Below are positions 1-8,792 of a stretch of DNA of 64,000 nucleotides, piece by piece. The notes under the pieces are model-generated. The model ran no database searches and was not told where the DNA came from. It saw nothing but the letters and a program-made list of their open reading frames with translations. Source of the stretch: Victivallaceae bacterium. GTDB lineage: Bacteria; Verrucomicrobiota; Lentisphaeria; Victivallales; Victivallaceae. The position numbers and the translations under genes were made by a program. Where the stretch lies: NCBI GenBank assembly GCA_016292515.1, contig JAEDIJ010000005.1, positions 22,918 to 86,917 on the forward strand, given 5' to 3'. The first letter of the stretch is position 1. Each line of letters opens with the position of its first letter.

Positions 1-1
1 G

Positions 2-1651
2 GGCGATCTCATCGTGATGGGCGGCGGCCGTATCGGCAAGGACGGGATCCACGGCGCGACTTTTTCCAGTGAGGAGTTGCACAAGGGAAGCCCCGTTCAG
101 GCGGTTCAGATCGGCGACCCGATCACCCAGAAAAAACTCGGCGACTTCATGATCGAAGCGCGCAACCGCGGTCTTTACCGTTTCATCACCGACAACGGCG
201 CGGGCGGGCTTTCTTCCAGCGTCGGCGAAATGGCGGAAGTCACCAACGGCTGCCGCATCGATCTCGCCAAGGCACCGCTCAAATACGCCGGTCTTCAACC
301 GTGGGAGATCCTCGTTTCCGAGGCGCAGGAGCGGATGAGTTTCGCCGTGCCGCCGGAAAAACTCGCGGAATTTCAGGCTCTCGCCAAGGCGCGTGACGTC
401 GAAGTTTCCGTCCTCGGCGAATTTACCGACGACGGGATTTTCCACGTCCTGTACGACGGCAAGACCGTCGGCGCGTTGAGTATGAAATTTATGCACGAGG
501 GACTGCCCAAGATGCATTTGACCGCGACGTGGAAAGCGCCGCATTTCGACGACCCCGTTTACAGCGGCCGCGACCTCGCGGATGATCTCGTCAAGATGGT
601 CGGACGCATCAACATCGCCAGCGACGAGTATAAGGCGCGCCAGTACGACCACGAAGTCAAAGGTTTGAGCGTCATCAAACCGTACGTCGGCGTCTGCCGC
701 GACGTCGCTTCCGACGCGACGGTCACGATGATCGCGCCGCTCTCCACCGAGGGTATCGTGCTTTCGTCGGCGATTTTGCCGCGTTACAGCGACATCGACA
801 CCTACTGGATGACCGCTTCGAGCATCGACCTCGCGGTGCGCCGCATCCTCTCGGTCGGCGGTTCGATGAGCAAGATCGCCGGATTGGACAACTTCTGCTG
901 GCCCGACCCCGTCAAGAGCGAAAAGACTCCCGACGGCGAATACAAACTCGCCCAGCTGGTGCGCGCCAATCAGGCACTCTACGATTTCACCAAGAAATAC
1001 CGCGTCCCCTGCATTTCCGGCAAGGACTCGATGAAAAACGACAGCACCAAGGGCGGCCGCAAAATTTCGATCCCGCCGTCGCTGCTTTTCAGCGTGATCG
1101 CCAAAATGGACGACATCCGCTGCTCGCAGACGCTGGATTTCAAGCGGGAAGGCGACCTCGTTTACGTGCTCGGCACGACCAAAAAGGAACTCGGCGGTTC
1201 GGAATACTTCAATATGCTTGACGCCGTCGGCAACGACGTGCCCAAAGTCGATGCGGACGCCGCGCTCGCGCTCTACGGCAAAGTGATCGAAGCGACGAAA
1301 AATCATCTCGTCAACGCGCTGGCGACCCCCGGCCTCGGCGGTCTCGGCGTCACCTTTGCCAAAATGGCGATGGCGGGACGGCTCGGCGCGGCGATCGACC
1401 TCGCGGCGATCCCGCAGGAAAACTGCGGTGCCGCCGACGTGCTCTTTTCGGAATCCAACGCCCGTTTCGTGGCGACGATTTCCCCCGACAAGCGCGAGGC
1501 GTTTGAGAAACTCTTTGAGGATCAGCCGTGCGTCTGCGTCGGCAAAGTGACCGATGCGGCGAAACTGGAATTTTCCGGTATGGGCGCCGGATTTGAAGTT
1601 TCGTTGAACGATCTTCTTGCAAGTTACAAGGGGGCGCTTGATCAGATCTGA
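2..1651 (+). CDS. purL: Phosphoribosylformylglycinamidine synthase (C-terminal part, cut by window edge)
   Basis: The reading frame is open from base 2, so the 5' part of the gene lies outside the window; the first ATG at 14 is not the true start. The visible 549 or so residues carry PurL features: a glycine-rich stretch GGGRIGKDGIHG, the TDNGAGGLSSSVGEMAE motif and a second AIRS-like half with the SGKDSMKND motif. PurL converts FGAR plus glutamine and ATP to FGAM in purine synthesis. The protein ends right after the last AIRS C-terminal domain, with no fused glutaminase (GATase) domain, so a separate PurQ would be needed. The stop is TGA. Family assignment is firm; subclass is inferred. Confidence 0.93.
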   Translation, partial: GDLIVMGGGRIGKDGIHGATFSSEELHKGSPVQAVQIGDPITQKKLGDFMIEARNRGLYRFITDNGAGGLSSSVGEMAEVTNGCRIDLAKAPLKYAGLQPWEILVSEAQERMSFAVPPEKLAEFQALAKARDVEVSVLGEFTDDGIFHVLYDGKTVGALSMKFMHEGLPKMHLTATWKAPHFDDPVYSGRDLADDLVKMVGRINIASDEYKARQYDHEVKGLSVIKPYVGVCRDVASDATVTMIAPLSTEGIVLSSAILPRYSDIDTYWMTASSIDLAVRRILSVGGSMSKIAGLDNFCWPDPVKSEKTPDGEYKLAQLVRANQALYDFTKKYRVPCISGKDSMKNDSTKGGRKISIPPSLLFSVIAKMDDIRCSQTLDFKREGDLVYVLGTTKKELGGSEYFNMLDAVGNDVPKVDADAALALYGKVIEATKNHLVNALATPGLGGLGVTFAKMAMAGRLGAAIDLAAIPQENCGAADVLFSESNARFVATISPDKREAFEKLFEDQPCVCVGKVTDAAKLEFSGMGAGFEVSLNDLLASYKGALDQI

Positions 1652-1691
1652 ATCCCCCCGGCAGGCAACCTCAAATCACGGAGGTTCGACG

Positions 1692-2429
1692 ATGGAAAAG
1701 TGCGAGGATGAGCAACGCCAGAAATCCGATTTTCTGATTCGGGAAAATCTGCGGCTGGTGCTGAAAATCGCCAATGATTTCCTCGGTCGCGGCCTGCCGT
1801 GGGAGGATCTCGTTTCCGAGGGCAACCGCGGTCTCGTGACGGCGGCGAAGCGTTACGACCCCGCCAAGGGAGCGAAATTCAGCACTTACAGCGCCTGGTG
1901 GATCAAACAGGCGATCCGTCAGGCGATCGCCGAGCAGGTGCAGGCGGTTCGCGTGCCGATCGGAACGCAACAGCACTGGCAGCGGATCCGGCGTGCCGAA
2001 AAGGAATTGAGTTGCGATTTGCACCGCGCGCCCACCGATGAAGAACTGGCGAAAAAATGCCGCTTGTCTCTGGCGACGATCCGCCGTCTGCGTCACGCCC
2101 GCCGGCTGAATATGCAGTCGCTCAACGCCGCGTTTGATACCGATGACGAAAACGGCGCGGAGATCCTCGATTTCATCGCCGACGAGCGCACGCCCGCGCC
2201 CGACGAATTGCAGATCCGTCTTGAAGATATCGACGAGTTGCTGAAACTTTTATCGACGCTTTCCGAAAGGGAGCAGAGGATCCTGCGGCTCCGTTTCGGG
2301 CTCGACGGCGAGCCGATCCGCACCTTGGAGGAGGTCGGCGTCGCCATCGGATGTACCAACGAACGCGTCCGGCAGTTGCAGAATATCGCCCTGAAAAAAT
2401 TACAGTCGCGGATGAGCAAGGCAAAATGA
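1692..2429 (+). CDS. RNA polymerase sigma-70 family factor (group 2/3, no region 1.1)
   Basis: 245 residues from ATG 1692, chosen because GGAGG sits 7 nt upstream. Region 2 is clear (ENLRLVLKIANDF, DLVSEGNRGL, FSTYSAWWIKQAIRQAI), followed by a region 3 segment (about residues 100-155) and region 4 with TLSEREQRILRLRFGLDG and a C-terminal helix-turn-helix. It lacks the long N-terminal region of a primary sigma, so it is an alternative RpoD/RpoS-like factor that should direct promoter choice. Its stop overlaps the ttcA-like start by ATGA, and mcsA and mcsB follow with overlaps. All four are probably one transcript, which hints that this factor could control protein-arginine phosphorylation or stress genes. 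That link is inference. Confidence 0.92.
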   Translation: MEKCEDEQRQKSDFLIRENLRLVLKIANDFLGRGLPWEDLVSEGNRGLVTAAKRYDPAKGAKFSTYSAWWIKQAIRQAIAEQVQAVRVPIGTQQHWQRIRRAEKELSCDLHRAPTDEELAKKCRLSLATIRRLRHARRLNMQSLNAAFDTDDENGAEILDFIADERTPAPDELQIRLEDIDELLKLLSTLSEREQRILRLRFGLDGEPIRTLEEVGVAIGCTNERVRQLQNIALKKLQSRMSKAK

Positions 2430-3196
2430 TCTCCGACGCTCTGAAAAAAATTTACCGTCTCGCGGGGGAAGCGGTCGTCCGTTACCGGATGATCGCGCCC
2501 GGCGAACGCATCCTCGTCGCGCTTTCCGGCGGCAAGGACAGTTGCGTGATGCTCGACGTCCTCGCGCACCTGCGCGAAGTCGCTCCGATCGACTTCGAGA
2601 TCGTCGCGGCGACGTTCGACCCCGGTTATCCGGAGTTCGACGCGGCGTGCGCCGGAAATTTCTGCCGCCGTTACGGTGTCGCGCATCACATCGTCAAGTG
2701 CGACGTCGATGCCATCATCAAAGAAAAAGAGTGGCAGAACGCGCCGTGCGTCCTTTGTTCGCGGCTCCGGCGCGGGCATTTGTACAAACTTGCGCACGAA
2801 TTGTCGTGTGACGCGTTGAGTTTGGGGCAGCACCTCGACGATGCCGTCACCTCGTTTTGGATGAGCCTCTGCCGCGGGCAGGGATTGACGTCGATGGCGC
2901 CCGTCGTGCCGCCTAAAAGCGTGGCGGCGGTGCGCGTCATCCGCCCGCTGATCCTCGCCCCCGAAGCGGCGGTCGCGGCGGCGGCGGCGGAATTGGCTTT
3001 GCCCGACGGCGGGCACTGTCCTTTTGAGGAGCAGTTGCGCGGCGGCGACCGGCATTATTTCCGTTCGCTGATCGATACGCTCGCGGAGCGGATCCCCGAC
3101 GTGCGCGCCAACATATTGCGCTCTTTTGCGCATATCGAACCCGACCACCTCGCCGGAGGTAATGTCGTACATAAGGAGTATGAAGATGCTTTGTGA
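2426..3196 (+). CDS. ttcA: TtcA-family tRNA 2-thiocytidine (PP-loop) synthetase
   Basis: 256 residues from ATG 2426, which overlaps the sigma-factor stop (ATGA). The PP-loop SGGKDS is at residues 34-39. Two cysteines in APCVLC (108 and 111) and a third at 198 in GHCPFEE match the three Cys ligands of the TtcA [4Fe-4S] cluster. The family activates a tRNA base with ATP and inserts sulfur, in TtcA at cytidine 32. The protein is slightly shorter than E. coli TtcA, so a related target base is possible. An alanine-rich stretch near residues 180-192 is a local oddity. It is translationally coupled to both neighbours: mcsA begins inside its last codons. Confidence 0.82.
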   Translation: MISDALKKIYRLAGEAVVRYRMIAPGERILVALSGGKDSCVMLDVLAHLREVAPIDFEIVAATFDPGYPEFDAACAGNFCRRYGVAHHIVKCDVDAIIKEKEWQNAPCVLCSRLRRGHLYKLAHELSCDALSLGQHLDDAVTSFWMSLCRGQGLTSMAPVVPPKSVAAVRVIRPLILAPEAAVAAAAAELALPDGGHCPFEEQLRGGDRHYFRSLIDTLAERIPDVRANILRSFAHIEPDHLAGGNVVHKEYEDAL

Positions 3197-3773
3197 CCGA
3201 TGCAAAAAAAATGAAGCGACGATCCACATTGAGACGATCCACAACGGCAAGCGCGTCAAGACCAACTTGTGCGCCGAATGCGCCAAGCACGAGGAAGCGC
3301 AAGGCGCGCTCGCCGCGCTCGGCTTCAATCTCGCCGAAGTGCTTTTTCAGAAAATGACGGGCAACGCTCCCGGCGGCGCGGAAAAGGAAAAGGACGCACC
3401 GGGGAGCGACATCGTCTGCCCCGTCTGCCAGTGGACGCTCGAAAAGATCAAAGCCCACAACGGTCAGCTCGGCTGTCCCCAATGCTACCAAAGTTTCGCG
3501 CCGCTGATCGAGGACGTGATCTCCAAGGTGCAAAAAGGCAAACTTCACGTCGGCAAGCGTCCGGGCGTCATCCGCGCCGATCGGGGTGCCGACGAACTCA
3601 AATTGCGGAAACTTAAAAACCTTCTGTCGGAACTCGTCCGCCGCGAGGAGTACGAGGATGCCGCCCGCTGTCGCGACGACATCCGCCGTTTGGAGGAAAA
3701 AATGGCGAAGCCCGCCAAAAAGTCCGCCGCGAAGCCGAAACGGAATGTCAAGGCGAAAAAGGAGGAAAAGTGA
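3186..3773 (+). CDS. mcsA: McsA, zinc-finger activator of the protein-arginine kinase
   Basis: 195 residues. ATG 3186 is preferred over ATG 3180 because AAGGAG at 3173-3178 gives a 7-nt spacing to it and only 1 nt to the earlier one. The protein begins with LCDRCKKNEATIHI and has paired CxxC zinc motifs: CDRC, CAEC, CPVC, CPQC. It ends with a UvrB/UvrC-type helical hairpin (about residues 140-170, LVRREEYEDAARCRDDIRRL) and a lysine-rich tail. McsA is the known adaptor and activator of McsB in Firmicutes. It overlaps ttcA by 11 nt and mcsB by ATGA. The pairing with mcsB makes the call strong. Confidence 0.93.
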   Translation: MLCDRCKKNEATIHIETIHNGKRVKTNLCAECAKHEEAQGALAALGFNLAEVLFQKMTGNAPGGAEKEKDAPGSDIVCPVCQWTLEKIKAHNGQLGCPQCYQSFAPLIEDVISKVQKGKLHVGKRPGVIRADRGADELKLRKLKNLLSELVRREEYEDAARCRDDIRRLEEKMAKPAKKSAAKPKRNVKAKKEEK

Positions 3774-4840
3774 TGACTCCCGAAAAAAGCGTCGATTTCC
3801 TTTTGGAAAATCAGGCGAGTTTTCTCGCTTTGGCGGATGCCGGATGCGACATCGCCGTTTCCAGCCGGATCCGGCTCGCCCGCAACCTTGCGGGGACGCC
3901 TTTCCCGAGTTCCGCCGATGCCGACTGCCGCCGCGTCGTTGCCGACCGCGTCGTTTCCGCCGCCAACAGCCGCAGTTTCGGCGGGAAACTCCATCTTTTT
4001 GAAATGGAAAATCTCCCTCCGCTTGACCGCGAGATCCTCTTTGAACGCCATCTCGCCAGCCGCGAATTCATCGACCGTCCGCAGGGAGCCGCGCTCCTCG
4101 TCCGCGAAGATGAAAGACTTTCTCTGATGATCAACGAGGAGGATCACTTGCGCTTGCAGGCGATCTCCCCCGGATTCTGTCTGCGCGAATTGTTTTCTTC
4201 GGCGAGCCTCATCGACGACCGTCTGGCGAAAAAACTTGATTTCGCCTTTGACAAAAAACTCGGCTACCTGACAAGTTGCCCCACCAACGTCGGCACGGGA
4301 ATGCGCGCTTCGGTGATGCTCCACTTGCCCGCGCTGACCCTTTCCGGGCGCATCGGCGCGACGATCCAGGGGATCAACAAACTCAATCTCGCCGTCCGCG
4401 GAATGAATGGCGAGGGGAGCGACAACCGCGGTAATTTCTATCAGGTTTCCAATCAGTCCACCCTCGGCGAAAGCGAGGAGGAGATCATCGAGCGTTTTTC
4501 CGCCGTGATCGACCAGTTGATCAACTTCGAGCGCAACGCGCGGATCCAGTTGCTCGAAAAAGACCGCTACGGCTGGCTCGATTTCGTCGGGCGCAGTTTC
4601 GGGATGTTGCGCTACGCCTACAAGTTGACCGGAAACGACGCGCTCAATTATCTTTCCGGCTTGCGCGCGGGCGTCGATATGAAACTCTTTGACCGCCTCG
4701 ACTGCGCGACGGTCAACGCCTTGTGGCTTTCCATCCAGAACGCCCATTTGCAGAAATTGACCGGACATATTTTAACGGGCAACGACCGCGACATCCAGCG
4801 CGCCGCGCTCTGCCGCGAAAAACTGCGTACCGGCGCGTAG
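3773..4840 (+). CDS. mcsB: McsB protein-arginine kinase
   Basis: 355 residues from ATG 3773, overlapping the mcsA stop; an in-frame GTG lies just upstream and AGGAGG precedes both. Phosphagen-kinase-type motifs are clear: SSRIRLARNLAGTPF near residue 30, REDERLSLMINEEDHLRLQ, LTSCPTNVGTGMRASV around the catalytic region, and RGMNGEGSDNRGNFYQVSN. McsB phosphorylates arginines on client proteins, marking them for ClpCP in Firmicutes. Here it is next to a sigma factor rather than the ctsR/clpC operon, so its clients and protease partner are unknown. It converges on dinG with only 3 nt between stops. Confidence 0.94.
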   Translation: MTPEKSVDFLLENQASFLALADAGCDIAVSSRIRLARNLAGTPFPSSADADCRRVVADRVVSAANSRSFGGKLHLFEMENLPPLDREILFERHLASREFIDRPQGAALLVREDERLSLMINEEDHLRLQAISPGFCLRELFSSASLIDDRLAKKLDFAFDKKLGYLTSCPTNVGTGMRASVMLHLPALTLSGRIGATIQGINKLNLAVRGMNGEGSDNRGNFYQVSNQSTLGESEEEIIERFSAVIDQLINFERNARIQLLEKDRYGWLDFVGRSFGMLRYAYKLTGNDALNYLSGLRAGVDMKLFDRLDCATVNALWLSIQNAHLQKLTGHILTGNDRDIQRAALCREKLRTGA

Positions 4841-4843
4841 GCG

Positions 4844-6892
4844 TTACTCTATGATCTCCAAGGGATAGGGGATCGATTCCAGAAACGCCCGTCCATAACT
4901 TTTGGTCAGCAACCGCGGGTCGAGGCAGGTGATGATCCCACGGTCGGTGCGGCGGCGGATCAGCCTGCCGACGCCCTGCCGGAATTTGAGGACGGCTTCC
5001 GGCAGATTGTACTCCCCGAAAGGACTTTTGCCCTGCTGACGGATGCGGTCGATGCGCGCCGCGATCAGCGGATGGCTGGGGACGGCAAAAGGCAGTTTGG
5101 TGACGATCACCTGACTCAACGCTTCGCCCGGCACATCGACCCCCGTCCAGAAACTGTCGGTGCCGAAAAGGACGGAGTTGACATCGCGTTTGAATTCCCG
5201 CAACATCTGATAACGGGTGAGTTCCCCGCCTTGGACGAGCAGTTGCCAGTTGCGTTCGGCAAATTCGCCGCGGAGCGCGTCGGCACAGCGGCGCATCTGC
5301 TGATAACTGGTGAAAAGGACGAAACTTTTGCCGTCGGTTTCGGCGATGAGTTTTGGCAGTATTTCGATCAGCGCGTCGGCAAATTCCGGCGTCGAGGGAT
5401 CGGGAAAGCGGCGCACCGCGCGGAAACGCGCCTGACTTGCCGCAAAGGGGGAGTCGAGCCGGAGCGATTCGCCGTTGGTGAAGCCGGAGCGCGAAAAGTA
5501 GTAGTCAAAGTGCTTGCGGACGGTCAGCGTCGCACTGCACAGAATAACGGGAAAGTCCTGATTGAAAAGGATTTCGCCCAATACATCGGCGATGTTGAGC
5601 GGCGTTCCGTGGAGCGAGATCTGCGCGCGGTCGTTCTCCGCATAATAGACCGTATCGGGCAGCCGCCGGGTGCGAAAAGCGTCGACGGCGTCGATGATCT
5701 CGCGGCAGCGGTTGACCGCGCTTTCCAACTCCGTGCGGAGACTCGGCTCCTCCTCCTTTTGGACGACGGCCGAGAGGTCTTCGATCAGCGCGCTCAACTG
5801 CGTCTGAAAATTCGGACTGTCGTCGATCGGACGGTTGACGGCAAGCGCGCTTTCATGGCACTGTTGAAGCAAATTTTCATAGGGGGCGAACCAGCCGTAG
5901 GCTTCGTCGCGGCAACTGGCGACGGCGGCGCGGAGCGCGGGATTGATGCCGTTGCGGACGAGGAGTCCGCGGATGTTTTCGGGATTGTAAAGTTTGTTGA
6001 GGGCGTGCAACACGCCGACTTTGGAAATATGAAGCCCTAAATGTTCGGCGGCATTGTCCTCCAAGGTGTGCGCTTCGTCGATCAGTACGGCGCCGTAGTT
6101 GGGCAGAAGCGTCCCCGCCGTCCCTTCGCCGCAACGCATCGCGAGATCGGTGAAAAAGAGCGCGTGATTGGCGACGACGATGTCCGCTTCCTCCCATTTG
6201 CGTCGCGCGCGCATATAGGCGCACTCACGGAAAAATTCGCACTTGCCGCCGAGGCAGTTGCCGACTTCGCAGCAGACGAGATCCCACGTCGCGGAATCGA
6301 CGCGGAAGTCGGGATTGTCGCGTTCGCCGCTTGCGCCGTTTTCGAGCGCGGAAGTGATCTTCGCGATGTCGCCGACAAGGGAAGGCAACGGCAGAAGCGC
6401 GTCGCGTTGCTCTCCCGTAAGAAGTGCGAAACGCCTGCGGCACAAGTAGTTGCGGCGACCTTTGGCGAGCGCGGCTTTGATCGGGATGCCCATCACTTCG
6501 CTCAAAAAGGGAATGTCCTTTTCGATCAACTGCTCCTGCAAATGGATCGTTTCCGTCGTGATCAGCGCACAGCGGCCCGCGAGGCGGGCGCGTTCAAAAA
6601 GCGGGACTAAATAGGCGAAACTCTTGCCGACGCCGGTCGGCGCCTCGATACAACAGTTGGAGCCTTTGGCGAGCGCGCGGGAGATCGCGAGCGCCATTTC
6701 CAGTTGCTGGGGACGTTCCTCGCCGTCCGGCATCGCGCTCTGCAACGGGCCGCCGGGGGAAAAAAAGGTGCGGCACCCCTCCTCCAAAGTCGAAATGTCG
6801 GGGCGTTCGTCGACCTCGTACTCGACTTCGCAATCCGCGATGTCGAAGTCGGCGGCGAAGTCGTCGACGGGGAAATCAGTCTCGTCCATCAT
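4844..6892 (-). CDS. dinG: DinG/XPD-family ATP-dependent DNA helicase
   Basis: 682 residues from ATG 6892; an upstream GTG-type start is possible but would run into the preceding gene. Walker A (EAPTGVGKS) is at about residues 84-91, with VLIDEAHTLED as the DEAH box. Four clustered cysteines (WDLVCCEVGNC, GGKC, FREC) match the iron-sulfur domain of the XPD/DinG group. C-terminal motifs FWTGVDVPGEALSQVIVTKL and RQGVGRLIRRRTDRG are canonical motif V/VI. The family unwinds DNA 5' to 3' in repair. It begins 8 nt after the zinc-ribbon gene, so it is probably co-transcribed with that gene and ruvB. Confidence 0.9.
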   Translation of the reverse strand: MMDETDFPVDDFAADFDIADCEVEYEVDERPDISTLEEGCRTFFSPGGPLQSAMPDGEERPQQLEMALAISRALAKGSNCCIEAPTGVGKSFAYLVPLFERARLAGRCALITTETIHLQEQLIEKDIPFLSEVMGIPIKAALAKGRRNYLCRRRFALLTGEQRDALLPLPSLVGDIAKITSALENGASGERDNPDFRVDSATWDLVCCEVGNCLGGKCEFFRECAYMRARRKWEEADIVVANHALFFTDLAMRCGEGTAGTLLPNYGAVLIDEAHTLEDNAAEHLGLHISKVGVLHALNKLYNPENIRGLLVRNGINPALRAAVASCRDEAYGWFAPYENLLQQCHESALAVNRPIDDSPNFQTQLSALIEDLSAVVQKEEEPSLRTELESAVNRCREIIDAVDAFRTRRLPDTVYYAENDRAQISLHGTPLNIADVLGEILFNQDFPVILCSATLTVRKHFDYYFSRSGFTNGESLRLDSPFAASQARFRAVRRFPDPSTPEFADALIEILPKLIAETDGKSFVLFTSYQQMRRCADALRGEFAERNWQLLVQGGELTRYQMLREFKRDVNSVLFGTDSFWTGVDVPGEALSQVIVTKLPFAVPSHPLIAARIDRIRQQGKSPFGEYNLPEAVLKFRQGVGRLIRRRTDRGIITCLDPRLLTKSYGRAFLESIPYPLEIIE

Positions 6893-6900
6893 CGGAAAAC

Positions 6901-7620
6901 TTAAAGTTCGACGCGCTTCGGATCGTAGAGCATGCCCTGGCAGTTGTCGCACTCGACGACTTCGCCCTTTTGGAGCTGATTGAGCGTCTGGGCGGTGACG
7001 CGCATATGACAGCGCGTGCAGATGCCGTTTTCGACCGCGCAGACGGGAGCGCCCGACTCCGGCTTTTTCATCAGTGCCTCGTAGCGGCGCAGGACGTCGG
7101 GAATGATACCGTTGACCTTGGAGGGACGTTCTTTTGTCAGCGTCTCCACTTCCTTTTTGAGCGTGTCGCCAAAGGCGACGACGTCGTCGAAATCGGCTTT
7201 GACCATTTTGAGCGCGGCGGCGTTTTCCCGTTTGATGCGGTTGAATTCGCGCTTGGCGTTTTCCAGTTCGTCGAATTTGGCGAGGATCGCTTCCTCGATC
7301 TCGCCCGTCTTGCGCTTGTTGTCCTCGATCGTCGCGAGCATCGCCTGATATTCGGTATTTTTTTTGACCATCGCGGACTGCTGTTGCAGTTTGCGGTTGT
7401 CGTCGTCGAGTTTCTTGATGTCGGACTCGCCCGCTTTGATTTCAAGTTCGATTTTTTTCACGCGGCTGGCGGCATCGTCGACCGCTTTGAGCAGGGCGTC
7501 GCGTTTGCCGAGGAGTTCCGTGAGGTCGCCGCGAAGAGAATTTTGTTTCTGTTTGTCGGTGAAAATGCGCAGGTCGCATTTCTGCAATTCGAGAAGTTTG
7601 CCGAGCCAGGGGTGTGCCAT
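6901..7620 (-). CDS. C4-type zinc-ribbon coiled-coil protein (COG1579-like)
   Basis: 239 residues. Residues about 30-170 are a long charged coiled coil, and the C-terminus holds a zinc ribbon with CTRCHM and CDNC pairs (NGICTRCHMRVTAQTL and VVECDNCQGMLYDP). This architecture is that of the widely conserved COG1579 family, a putative nucleic-acid-binding protein whose biochemical role is not settled. It lies between ruvB (12 nt upstream) and dinG, so it probably belongs to a repair-linked transcript. Start ATG 7620 follows a GGAGAT stretch on the minus strand. Function beyond zinc binding is not claimed. Confidence 0.85.
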   Translation of the reverse strand: MAHPWLGKLLELQKCDLRIFTDKQKQNSLRGDLTELLGKRDALLKAVDDAASRVKKIELEIKAGESDIKKLDDDNRKLQQQSAMVKKNTEYQAMLATIEDNKRKTGEIEEAILAKFDELENAKREFNRIKRENAAALKMVKADFDDVVAFGDTLKKEVETLTKERPSKVNGIIPDVLRRYEALMKKPESGAPVCAVENGICTRCHMRVTAQTLNQLQKGEVVECDNCQGMLYDPKRVEL

Positions 7621-7632
7621 CGTGAAGATCTC

Positions 7633-8649
7633 CTAAAATAATTCGTTGCTGTCGGTCGCGCGGTCGAGACCGAGTTTCTGCCACGCCTTGGGAGTGGCGA
7701 CGCGCCCTTTGGGGGTGCGCACGAGATAACCGCGCTGAATGAGAAAGGGTTCGTAGACTTCCTCGATCGAGTCCTCCTCCTCGCCGACCGACACCGCGAT
7801 GTTTTTCAGCCCGACGGGGCCGCCGCGGAAGTTGGCGATGATGACTTCGAGGATGCGCAAGTCCATATCGTCCAGACCGTCGCTGTCGATTTGGAGCATC
7901 TGCAACGCGTCGGAAGCGACTTTGCCCGTGATCTTTTTGTCGGCGCGCACCTGCGCGTAATCGCGGGCGCGGCGCAAAAGATTGTTGGCGATGCGCGGCG
8001 TGCCGCGGCAGCGTCCGGCGATCTCCAATGCGCCCTCGTCGTCGAGTTCGACGTCGAGCAGATTCGCCGAGCGGCGCAGAATTTTGCAGAGGCTTTCCGT
8101 TTCGTAGTAGTCGAGCCGGATATTCAAGCCGAAACGCGCGCGCAACGGCGACGAGAGCATTCCCTGCCGCGTCGTCGCGCCGATCAACGTGAAGCGGGGA
8201 ATGTTGAGACGCACCGAACGCGCCCCCGCGCCCTGTTCCAGCATGATGTCGATGAAAAAATCCTCCATCGCGCTGTAAAGGTACTCCTCGACGGCGGTGC
8301 TGAGGCGGTGGATCTCGTCGATGAAAAGCACGTCGCCCGGTTCAAGGGAGGTGAGCAATCCCGCGAGATCGCCCGGTTTCTCGATCGCGGGGCCGCTCGA
8401 ACTTTTGAGATGGGTGCCGCGCTCATTGGCGATGATGTAGGCGAGCGTCGTCTTGCCCAGTCCCGGCGGGCCGCTCAAAAGGATGTGATCGAGTGCTTCG
8501 TCGCGTTCGCGGGCGGCGCGCACAAAAAGTTCCAGTTGCTCCTTGACGCGCTGCTGTCCGGGAAATTCGGCAAAGGTGGGAGGACGGAGCGAGTTTTCGC
8601 GCGCCGGGTCGCGTTTGTTCAGGGAAGAAGTGATAAATCTTTCAGTCAT
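7633..8649 (-). CDS. ruvB: Holliday junction branch-migration helicase RuvB
   Basis: 338 residues, full length for RuvB. Walker A GPPGLGKTT is at residues 60-68, Walker B VLFIDEIHRL near 106, the sensor region TLIGATTRQGMLSSPLRARF is intact, and the C-terminal winged helix ends with IQRGYLVRTPKGRVAT. RuvB is the AAA+ motor that drives branch migration with RuvA at four-way junctions. ruvA and ruvC are not adjacent. A sigma-70-type promoter sits upstream, within the divergent spacer shared with transketolase. Confidence 0.97.
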   Translation of the reverse strand: MTERFITSSLNKRDPARENSLRPPTFAEFPGQQRVKEQLELFVRAARERDEALDHILLSGPPGLGKTTLAYIIANERGTHLKSSSGPAIEKPGDLAGLLTSLEPGDVLFIDEIHRLSTAVEEYLYSAMEDFFIDIMLEQGAGARSVRLNIPRFTLIGATTRQGMLSSPLRARFGLNIRLDYYETESLCKILRRSANLLDVELDDEGALEIAGRCRGTPRIANNLLRRARDYAQVRADKKITGKVASDALQMLQIDSDGLDDMDLRILEVIIANFRGGPVGLKNIAVSVGEEEDSIEEVYEPFLIQRGYLVRTPKGRVATPKAWQKLGLDRATDSNELF

Positions 8650-8688
8650 CTTCGTTTCGTTCTTGCTTTTAAGAGGTCTGTGTGTTAC

Positions 8689-8718
8689 TTTATATCATTG
8701 CGAATGACATCAAATCAA
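8689..8718 (-). promoter_or_regulatory. Putative sigma-70 promoter for ruvB
   Basis: On the minus strand TTGATT (8718-8713) and TATAAA (8694-8689) are separated by 18 nt, about 40 nt upstream of the ruvB start. This is a pattern match only. Confidence 0.5.
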
Positions 8719-8792
8719 TTGCTCTATATAAAAGATAGCGCAAAACTTGCAATTTACCAGTTGTAAAACTGAAAAAATCGAAAGGATATGAG

